From an uncultured Collinsella sp. (lineage in GTDB: Bacteria; Actinomycetota; Coriobacteriia; Coriobacteriales; Coriobacteriaceae): a DNA stretch of 14,173 nucleotides. The DNA lies in the NCBI GenBank assembly GCA_900545165.1, contig UQYA01000045.1, forward strand, positions 1 through 14,173, given 5' to 3'. The notes beneath the pieces are model-generated. The model was given only the letters and a program-made list of their open reading frames with translations. It was not told where the DNA came from and did not search any database. Positions 6,838 to 13,271 of the stretch are shown here, in pieces. The position numbers were made by a program, and so were the translations under genes. The stretch's first letter is position 1, and each line of letters opens with the position of its first letter.

Positions 6838-9198
6838 ATGGATGCCGCAGCCCGTACCGCCCATGATTCCACCCTCCAGCCTTTTTCGGAGATGGAGCAC
6901 TATAAGCATGCCGATGAGCTGCCACCCGAGATTATGGCGGACAGCTACGACAAGCTGGAGCGCCTGTGCCTCAAATATATGAATGAGGACGACTTCTCTA
7001 AGGTGGAGCAGGCCTATTGCTTTGCTGCCGAGAAGCACTGCAACCAAAAGCGCCGCTCGGGCGAGATGTACATTAACCATCCTGTCGAGGTGGCCATCAT
7101 TTTGGCCGATCTCAAGATGGACTGCGATGTGGTGTGCGCCGCGCTGCTGCACGATACCGTCGAGGATACCGAGACCTCGCTTGCCGATGTGTCAAGCCTG
7201 TTTGGCGATACGGTGGCCGAGCTCGTCGATGGCGTGACCAAGCTTACCAACATCGAAGTCGATAGCATGGACGAGAAGCAGGCGCTTACGCTGCGCAAGA
7301 TGTTCCTCGCCATGTCCAAGGACATCCGCGTCATTATCGTTAAGCTTGCCGACCGCCTGCATAACATGCGCACCCTTGCAGCCCTGCGCGAGGACCGTCG
7401 CCTGTTTAAGGCTCGCGAGACCATGGACGTGTATGCGCCCCTGGCCGACCGTCTGGGCATGAGCTCTATCAAGTGGGAGCTCGAGGACCTGTCCTTCTTC
7501 TACCTGGAGCCCGATGCCTACCAGCGCATCGCGCGCATGGTGGCTGAGTCGCGCGAGGTTCGCGAGCGCTATCTGGCCGAGACCATCAAGACGCTCACCG
7601 ACGAGCTCAACCGCATTGGCCTGGAGGGCTTCCAGATTAATGGCCGCTCCAAGCACTATTGGTCCATCTACCAAAAGATGAAGCGCAAGGGTAAGGAGTT
7701 CTCCGAGATTTACGACCTGGTGGCGCTGCGCGTCATCACCCATTCGGTGCGCGATTGCTACTCCACGCTTGGCGCGGTGCACACACTATGGCACCCCATG
7801 CCCGGTCGCTTTAAAGACTATATCGCCATGCCCAAGGTCAATAACTACCAGTCACTCCACACGACGGTTATCGGCCCTACGGCCCGCCCGCTCGAGATTC
7901 AGATTCGAACCTACGAGATGCATGAGCAGGCCGAGTACGGCATTGCCGCCCACTGGCTTTATAAGAAGTCAGGCGGATCGTCTGCGTCTAAGACCAATGA
8001 TGCCCAGCGTCTGGACGACCAGATTAACTGGCTCAAGCACTCACTCGACTGGGCGGCGTCTGACGAGATTACCGATGCCAAGGAATACCTGCACTCGCTG
8101 AAGGTCGACTTGTTTGACCAAGAGATTTTTGTCTTTACGCCCAAGGGCGAGGTCATGGCGCTTCGTGCCGGCTCCACGCCGCTCGACTTTGCCTACGCCG
8201 TTCATACCGAGGTGGGCAACCACTGCGTCGGCGCTAAGATCAACGGTGCGGTGGCCCCGCTCACGCATGAGATCAAGACGGGCGACCGCGTTGAAATCCT
8301 GACCAACAAGAGCTCCAAGCCGTCGCGTGATTGGCTCAAGATCGTTAAGACACCTTCCGCCAAGTCAAAGATCCGCCGTTACTTCGCCGCCGCGACCAAA
8401 GACGATGACGCTGCTGCCGGCCGCGATATACTGGCCAAGGACCTGCGCAAGCGCGGGTATGGCATCTCTACGCCGCGATCCACGCGTGCGCTCAACGCCG
8501 TGGCGGAGCAGTTTAACTTCAAGCAGCTCGAGGACCTGTTTGCCGCCGTCGGCGCCGGCAAGGTTGCCCCGCGCGCTGTGGGCAATAAGGTCGAGCAAAT
8601 CTTGGACCCCAAGCCCGAGGAACAGCTCACCAAGGCCGAGGCTATCGCCGAGGTCGTGAAGCAGCCCGCTCGCGGCTCCAACCGCAAGCCGCAAAAGCGC
8701 GGCAAGAGCGCCAGTAACGGCATTATCGTCAAGGGCGAGAGCAACAGCGGTCTGCTTGTTCGTCTGGCGCATTGCTGCAATCCGGTGACGGGCGACGATA
8801 TCGTCGGCTTCATCACGCGCGGTCGCGGCGTCTCGGTGCATCGCGCCAACTGCCCCAACGTTAAGGGTCTTATGGAACATCCCGAGCGCATGATCGACGT
8901 GGAGTGGGACGGCGCTGCCGACACCCTCTTTCAGGTCGAGATCGTGGTCGAGTGCCTGGACCGCATGGGCCTGCTCAAGGATGTCACTATCGCCATTGGC
9001 GATGCGGGCGGCAATATCCTTTCTGCCGCCACGTCGACCAACCGCGAGGGTATTGCAACCCTGCGCTTTATGGTCGAGATTTCGGACGCGAGTGGTTTGG
9101 ATCCGCTGCTGGCCTCTATCAGCAGCGTTGACTCGGTCTACGATGCGCGCCGCCTGATGCCCGGCGAGGGTGGAGCCCAGCTTAAGCGCCGCGTTTAG
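6838..9198 (+). CDS. rel: Bifunctional (p)ppGpp synthetase/hydrolase, RelA/SpoT homologue
   Basis: This 786-residue full-length RSH protein makes and degrades the alarmone (p)ppGpp. The N-terminal HD hydrolase is intact: NHP at residues 80-82, HDTVED at 105-110 and the helix KLADRLHNMRTL at 169-180. The synthetase follows, with RFKDYIAMP at 324-332, NNYQSLHT at 335-342, EIQIRT at 353-358 and HEQAEYGIAAHW at 362-373. The RxKD form of the first motif (R324, K326, D327) is the one found in bifunctional Rel/SpoT rather than in synthetase-only RelA. A TGS domain (about 427-490), the conserved HCCNP of the zinc-finger region (645-649) and an ACT domain (about 695-775) complete the regulatory half that senses ribosomes with uncharged tRNA. 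ATG 6838 has the SD AAGGGGA at 6826-6832. The gene follows the recJ fusion by 15 nt and is probably cotranscribed with it. Confidence 0.97.
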   Translation: MDAAARTAHDSTLQPFSEMEHYKHADELPPEIMADSYDKLERLCLKYMNEDDFSKVEQAYCFAAEKHCNQKRRSGEMYINHPVEVAIILADLKMDCDVVCAALLHDTVEDTETSLADVSSLFGDTVAELVDGVTKLTNIEVDSMDEKQALTLRKMFLAMSKDIRVIIVKLADRLHNMRTLAALREDRRLFKARETMDVYAPLADRLGMSSIKWELEDLSFFYLEPDAYQRIARMVAESREVRERYLAETIKTLTDELNRIGLEGFQINGRSKHYWSIYQKMKRKGKEFSEIYDLVALRVITHSVRDCYSTLGAVHTLWHPMPGRFKDYIAMPKVNNYQSLHTTVIGPTARPLEIQIRTYEMHEQAEYGIAAHWLYKKSGGSSASKTNDAQRLDDQINWLKHSLDWAASDEITDAKEYLHSLKVDLFDQEIFVFTPKGEVMALRAGSTPLDFAYAVHTEVGNHCVGAKINGAVAPLTHEIKTGDRVEILTNKSSKPSRDWLKIVKTPSAKSKIRRYFAAATKDDDAAAGRDILAKDLRKRGYGISTPRSTRALNAVAEQFNFKQLEDLFAAVGAGKVAPRAVGNKVEQILDPKPEEQLTKAEAIAEVVKQPARGSNRKPQKRGKSASNGIIVKGESNSGLLVRLAHCCNPVTGDDIVGFITRGRGVSVHRANCPNVKGLMEHPERMIDVEWDGAADTLFQVEIVVECLDRMGLLKDVTIAIGDAGGNILSAATSTNREGIATLRFMVEISDASGLDPLLASISSVDSVYDARRLMPGEGGAQLKRRV

Positions 9199-9235
9199 TC
9201 GCGACGAACGTGCCACATTATCGATATTCGCTACA

Positions 9236-9261
9236 CTCGAGGCATCGTTTGATGCCTCGAG
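9236..9261 (+). terminator. Perfect 11-bp hairpin between rel and the MBL gene
   Basis: CTCGAGGCATC at 9236-9246 pairs perfectly with 9251-9261 around a GTTT tetraloop, 37 nt after the rel stop. Only TTCT follows, so it is a poor classical terminator. It lies 7 nt before the SD-rich region of the next gene. It may terminate inefficiently, protect the rel mRNA end, or act in the 5' leader of the hydrolase. A -10-like TACACT (9232-9237) overlaps its left arm. Confidence 0.45.
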
Positions 9262-9282
9262 TTCTATAGAGAGGAGAGGGAC

Positions 9283-9966
9283 ATGAGTGCTGTGTCCTTG
9301 GATTTAACTCCCAAGGGATCGGTCGAGATCGAGACGCTCGTAAACGGTCCCATTCAGACCAATAGCTATGCTGTTATTTCGGATAATGAGTGCGTGATTA
9401 TCGATCCCGCATGGGAAGGCAAGCGCCTGGTGGAGCATGTTCGAGCCGAGCATTCCGGCATACGCGTGCTTGGCGCCGTATGCACTCATGGCCATGCCGA
9501 TCATGTTGGTGGTGTTGCCGGCGTGCGAACCGCCGTTGGCGAGGGCTGCCAGTATGAGCTGTGTGCTAAGGATGCGGCGGTGCCGCACGCGAACATCGAG
9601 GAACAGCGAGCTATGTGGGGCATTGAGACGCCCGACCCCGGGGAGCCGACGCGTCTGCTCGCCGAGGGCGATGCTATCGAGGTGGGCGATATCTGCCTGC
9701 AGGTGATCGAGGCGCCCGGTCACACACCGGGTGGCATCGTCTTGTTTGCTGCCACCGAGCAGGGGAACATTGCCTTCGTGGGCGACACCCTGTTTCCGGG
9801 TGGGCACGGCCGCACCGATCTTGCTGGTGGCGATGAGGCGGCGATTCTGCGTTCGCTCTCCAAGCTCGCCCGGCTTCTCCCGCCCGATACCGTTTGTCTA
9901 ACCGGCCATGGCGACTCGACCACCATGGCACGCGAGCTCATGCAGAACCCTTTCATGCAGATGTAG
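9283..9966 (+). CDS. MBL-fold metallo-hydrolase, glyoxalase II-like
   Basis: The 227-residue protein has the full metal-binding set of the metallo-beta-lactamase fold: THGHADH at residues 68-74, APGHTPGG at 144-151 (third-histidine site), VGDTLF at 166-171 (bridging aspartate 168) and LTGHGD at 206-211. This is the pattern of the small glyoxalase II / YcbL-like hydrolases, which bind two metal ions and cleave thioesters or related bonds. The dedicated substrate-binding domain of true glyoxalase II is missing, so S-lactoylglutathione is not assured as the substrate. It has no signal peptide and is probably cytoplasmic. ATG 9283 follows a long purine run containing GAGGAGAGGG (9271-9280). A hydrolase of this type downstream of rel is a recurrent arrangement in Gram-positive bacteria (recalled, not checked); cotranscription with rel depends on the hairpin between them. 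Confidence 0.88.
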   Translation: MSAVSLDLTPKGSVEIETLVNGPIQTNSYAVISDNECVIIDPAWEGKRLVEHVRAEHSGIRVLGAVCTHGHADHVGGVAGVRTAVGEGCQYELCAKDAAVPHANIEEQRAMWGIETPDPGEPTRLLAEGDAIEVGDICLQVIEAPGHTPGGIVLFAATEQGNIAFVGDTLFPGGHGRTDLAGGDEAAILRSLSKLARLLPPDTVCLTGHGDSTTMARELMQNPFMQM

Positions 9967-10115
9967 CTTAATAGTCGGCTTTTGAAGCACGAGAAGCGTC
10001 CAAACGTCAAGCTATTTTTCCCCAACGGGTCGATTCCGTAGGGCAAACGGTCAAAAAAAGTCTGTTTGGACGATATTCGTGAACAAACGAACGTTTATGC
10101 TCGGGTGCGCCGTGG

Positions 10116-10121
10116 TAAAAT
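10116..10121 (+). promoter_or_regulatory. -10 box of the fba promoter
   Basis: TAAAAT preceded by TGG gives an extended -10 (TGG-TAAAAT). A partial -35, TTTATG at 10094-10099, lies 16 bases upstream. Transcription would start near 10128, leaving a leader of about 33 nt before the aldolase ATG. Three CAAACG copies lie upstream at 10001, 10044 and 10084. Confidence 0.6.
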
Positions 10122-10161
10122 CTCAGGCGTTATCGGAGCAACCTTACAGGAGGTTTCTTTT

Positions 10162-11028
10162 ATGCTCGTCAACGCAGCAGACATGCTCAAGAAGGCTGAG
10201 GCCGGCAAGTACGGTCTCGGTGCCTTCAACACCAACAACCTCGAGTGGACCCTGGCTATTCTCCAGGCCGCCGAGGAGGCCAAGTCTCCGCTGATCCTTC
10301 AGTGCACCGCTGGTGCCGCTAAGTGGATGGGCGGTTTCAAGGTCTGCGCCGACATGGTCAAGGCTGCCGTCGAGGCCACGGGCGTTACCGTTCCCGTCGC
10401 CCTTCACCTCGATCACGGTTCTTACGAGGACTGCTTCAAGTGCATCGAGGCCGGCTTCACGTCCATCATGTATGACGGCTCTCACGAGGAGACCTTCCAG
10501 CTTAACCTCGACCGCACCAAGGAGCTCGTTGAGCTTGCCCACTCCAAGGGCATGTCCATCGAGGCCGAGGTCGGCGGTATCGGCGGCACCGAGGACGGCG
10601 TGACCTCCAGCGGCGAGCTCGCTGATCCTGCTGAGTGCAAGCAGATTGCTGACCTGGGCGTCGACTTCCTCGCCTGCGGCATCGGCAACATCCACGGCGT
10701 GTATCCCGCCGACTGGGCTGGCCTTTCCTTCGAGCGTCTGGGCGAGATCAAGGCTCAGACCGGCGACCTGCCCCTCGTTCTGCACGGTGGTACCGGCATC
10801 CCCGAGGATCAGATCAAGAAGGCCATCTCCCTGGGCATCTCCAAGATCAACGTCAACACCGACCTGCAGCTCGTCTTCGCCAAGGGCGTCCGCGAGTACA
10901 TCGAGGCTGGCAAGGATCAGCAGGGCAAGGGCTTTGACCCCCGCAAGCTCCTCAAGCCTGGTCGCGACAACATCGTTGCCCGCACCAAGGAGCTCATGGA
11001 GGAGTTTGGCTCCGTCAACAAGGCGTAA
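10162..11028 (+). CDS. fba: Class II fructose-1,6-bisphosphate aldolase
   Basis: The 288-residue, zinc-dependent aldolase splits fructose-1,6-bisphosphate into glyceraldehyde-3-phosphate and dihydroxyacetone phosphate in glycolysis. Its length matches the short FbaA type of Gram-positive bacteria. Visible landmarks are LHLDHG at 81-86 (catalytic D84, zinc ligand H85), IEAEVGGIGGTEDG at 133-146, GIGNIHGVY at 173-181 (zinc ligand H178), VLHGGTGIP at 206-214 (zinc ligand H208) and INVNTD at 229-234 (phosphate binding). ATG 10162 is certain: the near-perfect SD AGGAGGT sits at 10149-10155. In-frame starts further upstream would run through the promoter. Codon use is strongly C-ending, more so than in the neighbours, as expected for a highly expressed gene. 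A tagatose-bisphosphate aldolase of the same fold is a less likely reading. Confidence 0.95.
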   Translation: MLVNAADMLKKAEAGKYGLGAFNTNNLEWTLAILQAAEEAKSPLILQCTAGAAKWMGGFKVCADMVKAAVEATGVTVPVALHLDHGSYEDCFKCIEAGFTSIMYDGSHEETFQLNLDRTKELVELAHSKGMSIEAEVGGIGGTEDGVTSSGELADPAECKQIADLGVDFLACGIGNIHGVYPADWAGLSFERLGEIKAQTGDLPLVLHGGTGIPEDQIKKAISLGISKINVNTDLQLVFAKGVREYIEAGKDQQGKGFDPRKLLKPGRDNIVARTKELMEEFGSVNKA

Positions 11029-11160
11029 GTAGCGGTTTAACTTCCCGCCGGTGGCCCCGTTTCCCCTACGCTGTTTCCCTCGCGCTCACCTGGCTTCGCC
11101 AGAAGTCGCGCGACGGAATCAGCTCCAGGGAAACGGGGCCTCCTTCGTTAACTCGCTACA
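11029..11160. repeat. Long multi-stem palindrome downstream of fba
   Basis: Nested inverted repeats form one extended hairpin. The outer arms are 11029-11041 with 11148-11160 (11 of 13). A perfect 13-bp stem GGCCCCGTTTCCC (11053-11065) pairs with 11128-11140. Further in are GCTG (11070-11073) with CAGC (11120-11123), TCGCGC (11080-11085) with GCGCGA (11108-11113), and CTGGC (11090-11094) with GCCAG (11098-11102). No T tract follows, and no coding frame of note is present. It could be a structured 3' end, a small RNA, or a palindromic mobile repeat. A second GTTTCCC at 11073-11079 would allow an alternative pairing. Confidence 0.65.
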
Positions 11161-11207
11161 GGGTTACTGGGCTGAATTCATTTTTATAGGTACCGTTTAT
11201 CGGCGTT

Positions 11208-11237
11208 GAGGGCTCCTTTGTTGGGGCTTTCTTTTTT
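11208..11237 (+). terminator. Intrinsic terminator, probably of the fba transcript
   Basis: GAGGGCTCC (11208-11216) pairs with GGGGCTTTC (11223-11231), nine pairs including three G-U, with the loop TTTGTT and a T6 tract at 11232-11237. It stands 180 nt after the fba stop and just before the promoter of the next gene. Confidence 0.65.
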
Positions 11238-11244
11238 ATCTCGG

Positions 11245-11250
11245 TACAAT
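11245..11250 (+). promoter_or_regulatory. -10 box for the transglutaminase-like gene
   Basis: TACAAT preceded by CGG. A half-match -35, TTGGGG at 11221-11226 with 18-base spacing, would lie within the stem of the preceding terminator. Predicted start near 11257, about 27 nt before the ATG. Confidence 0.5.
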
Positions 11251-11283
11251 GGGGGTTGTCTATCGTTCGACGCGGGAGTGGTT

Positions 11284-12717
11284 ATGGCTGTTATTGATGT
11301 GCTGCCTTCGGATGGGAAGGTTATTGACGAGGGTCCTGTTGGTTGCTCTGTTGATGTTTGCTGTGATGACTTTCGTCATCTCGATGTTGGACTGCCGCCC
11401 GAGATTCTTCGTCTTAAGGATGCCGGGTATTTGACGCAGGCTGTTGCTGCCTGCAATCGCCTTTTGGAACAGAACCCCGAGCCTTCGCTGGCCGCCTGCG
11501 TTCGCGCCGAGCGGTATCGCATGCTCGAGACGCCGCTTCATTTTTCGGTGTCGCGTGATCGAGCCATTGCGATGATTCGCGAGGAGTGGCCAGAGTTTAC
11601 CGAAGAGCAGTTTGACGACCTGATTGATCGTAAGCGTATTGACTGGCGCTTTATCGATGGCGAGCTGTTCGTTCTTGACAACTTCCTTAATTCGCTTCGC
11701 GTTTATCCCAAAGAGGTCCCCGGCATGCGTCCCGATCCTGTGGACGGAATTGCGCTACGCAACCAGATGCTCAAGGAGATGGAATCGCAGAATGGGCTGT
11801 CTCGCATCATTACCCTTAAGGCATCCGTGTCTGTCCCCGGTGCTCTTGAGGGGGAGGCCGTTCGCGCGTGGCTTCCCGTTGCTGCCGCCTGCCGTCAACA
11901 GTCTCAGGTCGAGGTTCTCGATATGACGCCGGAGGGGCATGTTGCCCCCGAGGATGCGCCGGCACGCACCGCCTCATGGTGTTCTTCGACCGATCGCTCG
12001 TTCTCGGTAACCTATCGTTATCACATTAATGCTGCCTATTGCGACATTTATGGAGGCGCGCTGCCCGAACGCCCGTGCACGGATGCACCGCTGCCCGAGG
12101 ACGCTTCCGAGGACCGTCCGCACATCGCGTTTACGCCGTATCTGCGTCAACTGACGGCGCACATCATTGACGGGCTCGTCGATCCGCTTGACCGTGCTCG
12201 CGCCGTCTATGATTATCTGACGCAACATATCGACTATCGCTATCAGCCACCATATCTGCTTTTGGGCTCTATCGCCGATGACTGTGCACACTCGCTCCGC
12301 GGCGATTGCGGCGTTATGGCGCTCACGTTTATCACCATGTGCCGCATCGCGGGCGTGCCTGCCCGTTGGCAGAGCGGCCTGTATGTCGCGCCCGATTCGG
12401 TGGGACCGCACGACTGGGCCGAGTTCTACACACCTCAGACCGGTTGGCTTAACGCCGATATTTCGTTTGGTTCCTCTGCGCGCAGAATGGGGGAGGAGTG
12501 GCGTCGCCAGCATTACTTTGGCAACCTCGATCCGTGGCGCATGGTGGCAAACTCCCAGTTCCAAGCGGACTTATTCCCTGTATCTGATGGCATGCGTGAG
12601 GATCCCTATGACAACCAGATGGGCGAGGCCTCGGTTGACGGACGTGGATGCCGTCAGCGGGAGATGTTGCGCAAGATTGAGCTTATCGAAATGCTTGAAG
12701 TTCCATTTTCGGACTAA
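11284..12717 (+). CDS. Transglutaminase-like (cysteine protease fold) domain protein
   Basis: The 477-residue product ends in a transglutaminase-core domain with all three catalytic positions: cysteine 342 in RGDCGVMAL, histidine 376 in PHDWAEFY and aspartate 392 in LNADISFG. The segment YDYLTQHIDYRYQPP (309-323) just before is also typical of the family. The N-terminal 290 residues are not recognised. They include an acidic helical part (about 90-140) and, near 170-260, a beta-rich region often placed before transglutaminase cores. There is no signal peptide or membrane segment, so a cytoplasmic peptidase or amide-processing role is likelier than a cell-wall role; the substrate is unknown. 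ATG 11284 is chosen because GGGAG lies at 11274-11278; an upstream in-frame start at 11206 would precede the promoter. The first 30 codons are rich in GTT and TGT, unlike neighbouring genes. Confidence 0.8.
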   Translation: MAVIDVLPSDGKVIDEGPVGCSVDVCCDDFRHLDVGLPPEILRLKDAGYLTQAVAACNRLLEQNPEPSLAACVRAERYRMLETPLHFSVSRDRAIAMIREEWPEFTEEQFDDLIDRKRIDWRFIDGELFVLDNFLNSLRVYPKEVPGMRPDPVDGIALRNQMLKEMESQNGLSRIITLKASVSVPGALEGEAVRAWLPVAAACRQQSQVEVLDMTPEGHVAPEDAPARTASWCSSTDRSFSVTYRYHINAAYCDIYGGALPERPCTDAPLPEDASEDRPHIAFTPYLRQLTAHIIDGLVDPLDRARAVYDYLTQHIDYRYQPPYLLLGSIADDCAHSLRGDCGVMALTFITMCRIAGVPARWQSGLYVAPDSVGPHDWAEFYTPQTGWLNADISFGSSARRMGEEWRRQHYFGNLDPWRMVANSQFQADLFPVSDGMREDPYDNQMGEASVDGRGCRQREMLRKIELIEMLEVPFSD

Positions 12718-12734
12718 TCAACAGAAAGCTGTGA

Positions 12735-12740
12735 TAAACT
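12735..12740 (+). promoter_or_regulatory. Candidate extended -10 box of the tRNA-Leu gene
   Basis: TG at 12732-12733, one base, then TAAACT (4 of 6) form an extended -10. The predicted start near 12747 is ten bases before the mature tRNA. No clear -35 is seen. Confidence 0.4.
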
Positions 12741-12756
12741 AACTCACGCATTACGT

Positions 12757-12843
12757 GCCCGAGTGGCGGAATTGGCAGACGCAGTGGACTCAAAATCCAC
12801 CGTTGGCAACAACGTGCGAGTTCGAGTCTCGCCTCGGGCACCA
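12757..12843 (+). tRNA. tRNA-Leu, anticodon CAA
   Basis: An 87-nt class II tRNA with encoded CCA. The acceptor GCCCGAG (12757-12763) pairs with CTCGGGC (12833-12839). The anticodon stem GTGGA/TCCAC encloses the loop CTCAAAA, giving anticodon CAA at 12791-12793, which reads UUG. A long variable arm (CGTTG...CAACG, 12801-12814) and the T arm GCGAG-TTCGAGT-CTCGC are present. Discriminator A is at 12840 and CCA at 12841-12843. Confidence 0.97.
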
Positions 12844-12889
12844 TACATGCAAGTGAGCGTTCAAGGGGGTCAAGGCCCCCTTTTTCGTG
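12821..12889 (+). repeat. Direct repeat copy A: tRNA-Leu 3' end plus terminator
   Basis: From the T loop of tRNA-Leu through 12851 this is identical over 31 bases to 13005-13035. The following terminator part up to 12889 is also similar to the second copy, with several changes. Together the copies bracket about 115 nt of palindromic DNA. Confidence 0.85.
12863..12885 (+). terminator. Terminator of tRNA-Leu
   Basis: AAGGGGG (12863-12869) pairs with CCCCCTT (12876-12882) around TCAAGG and runs into TTTTT, 20 nt after the CCA end. Confidence 0.85.
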
Positions 12890-12907
12890 CCGAACTCGCG
12901 TGAGCGC

Positions 12908-12954
12908 GCGGAGCGTTAGGCAAACAGGCCAGCGGCCTGTTTGTAGCGGAGCGT
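12908..12954. repeat. Perfect 10-bp hairpin flanked by a 9-nt direct repeat
   Basis: CAAACAGGCC (12921-12930) and its exact complement (12934-12943) enclose the loop AGC. The 9-mer GCGGAGCGT occurs on both sides, at 12908-12916 and 12946-12954. No T tract follows. The arrangement resembles a small REP- or MITE-like insertion with flanking duplications, but a single copy cannot settle this. Confidence 0.55.
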
Positions 12955-12970
12955 GGCGAGGGCACCGTGC

Positions 12971-13027
12971 GCCCGAAGCCCGGGGCTTCGCGAAGCGAAG
13001 GCCCTTCGAGTCTCGCCTCGGGCACCA
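12971..13027 (+). pseudogene. Collapsed tRNA-like remnant ending in the duplicated tRNA-Leu 3' end
   Basis: GCCCGA at 12971-12976 can pair with TCGGGC at 13018-13023, followed by ACCA, which imitates the acceptor stem of tRNA-Leu. The interior is only about 40 nt, is made of hairpins (CGAAGCC with GGCTTCG at 12974-12990) and lacks an anticodon arm, so it cannot work as a tRNA. The 3' part is an exact copy of tRNA-Leu. Confidence 0.45.
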
Positions 13028-13073
13028 TACATGCATCTGCGCTTCAAGGGGGTTACGGCCTCTCTTTTTCGTG
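13005..13073 (+). repeat. Direct repeat copy B: duplicated tRNA-Leu 3' end with degenerate terminator
   Basis: Bases 13005-13035 repeat 12821-12851 exactly. The rest, including a worn GGGGG...CCTCTCTTTTT hairpin, matches copy A less well. A repeated tRNA 3' end starting in the T loop is the usual core of an attachment site of tRNA-integrating elements. Confidence 0.8.
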
Positions 13074-13084
13074 TACGTAATGTG

Positions 13085-13105
13085 ATAACGCGCTGCGCGT
13101 GTTAT
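13085..13105. repeat. Inverted repeat overlapping the candidate infC -10
   Basis: ATAACGCGC (13085-13093) pairs with GCGTGTTAT (13097-13105) with one mismatch and the loop TGC. It overlaps the candidate -10 box at 13103-13108. It could be an operator or a further terminator remnant; no T tract follows. Confidence 0.4.
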
Positions 13106-13108
13106 TAT
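13103..13108 (+). promoter_or_regulatory. Candidate -10 box of the infC-rpmI-rplT operon
   Basis: TATTAT matches consensus at 5 of 6. A start near 13115 would give a leader of about 175 nt before infC, long enough for the attenuator described below. No convincing -35 is visible. Confidence 0.45.
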
Positions 13109-13186
13109 CCACAAGGCGTTGTTCCCGCAATGCCCTAAAGAGGAACCCGAGGGTTCCCACCTTTTGGCGCCAATGAGCAGCTGACT

Positions 13187-13271
13187 GGTCATACAACTTA
13201 GATTCTCTTCCTCATACCGAGGATGTCTATGTGTACGACCTGGTTGCAAAGAAGCGCCGGGTTATTTTTTT
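13187..13271 (+). promoter_or_regulatory. Putative attenuator in the infC leader
   Basis: Terminator form: 13238-13247 (ACCTGGTTGC) pairs with 13254-13262 (GCGCCGGGT), nine pairs with one bulged T and loop AAAGAA, running into TATTTTTTT (13263-13271), six bases before the infC SD. Competing form: 13187-13195 (GGTCATACA) pairs with 13232-13240 (TGTACGACC), 8 of 9, enclosing a TCCTC/GAGGA hairpin (13209-13223). The two forms share bases 13238-13240. In Bacillus this operon is controlled by an L20-dependent leader attenuator; a similar autoregulation by L20 is inferred here. Confidence 0.6.

Noticed and set aside
8365..9216. A 283-codon open frame on the minus strand
   Set aside because: It is opposite the TGS-to-ACT half of rel and shows no recognisable protein features.
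9232..9237. TACACT as a -10 promoter for the MBL hydrolase gene
   Set aside because: No -35 is present, and transcription would start inside the left arm of the 9236-9261 hairpin. Cotranscription from rel is simpler.
10066..10161. Upstream in-frame start extending the aldolase by 32 residues
   Set aside because: It would read through the promoter and the SD AGGAGGT, which clearly serve ATG 10162.
13142..13165. Hairpin GGAACC-CGAG-GGTTCC followed by CCACCTTTT as a terminator
   Set aside because: The stem is only six pairs and the T run is short and offset from it. It may be part of the infC leader fold, but it is not convincing as a terminator.
12683..13249. A 188-codon open frame on the minus strand
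   Set aside because: It runs antisense through the end of the transglutaminase-like gene, the tRNA-Leu gene and the palindromic spacer. Tryptophan-, arginine- and proline-rich frames antisense to tRNA genes are a common artefact, and no SD or family match is present.
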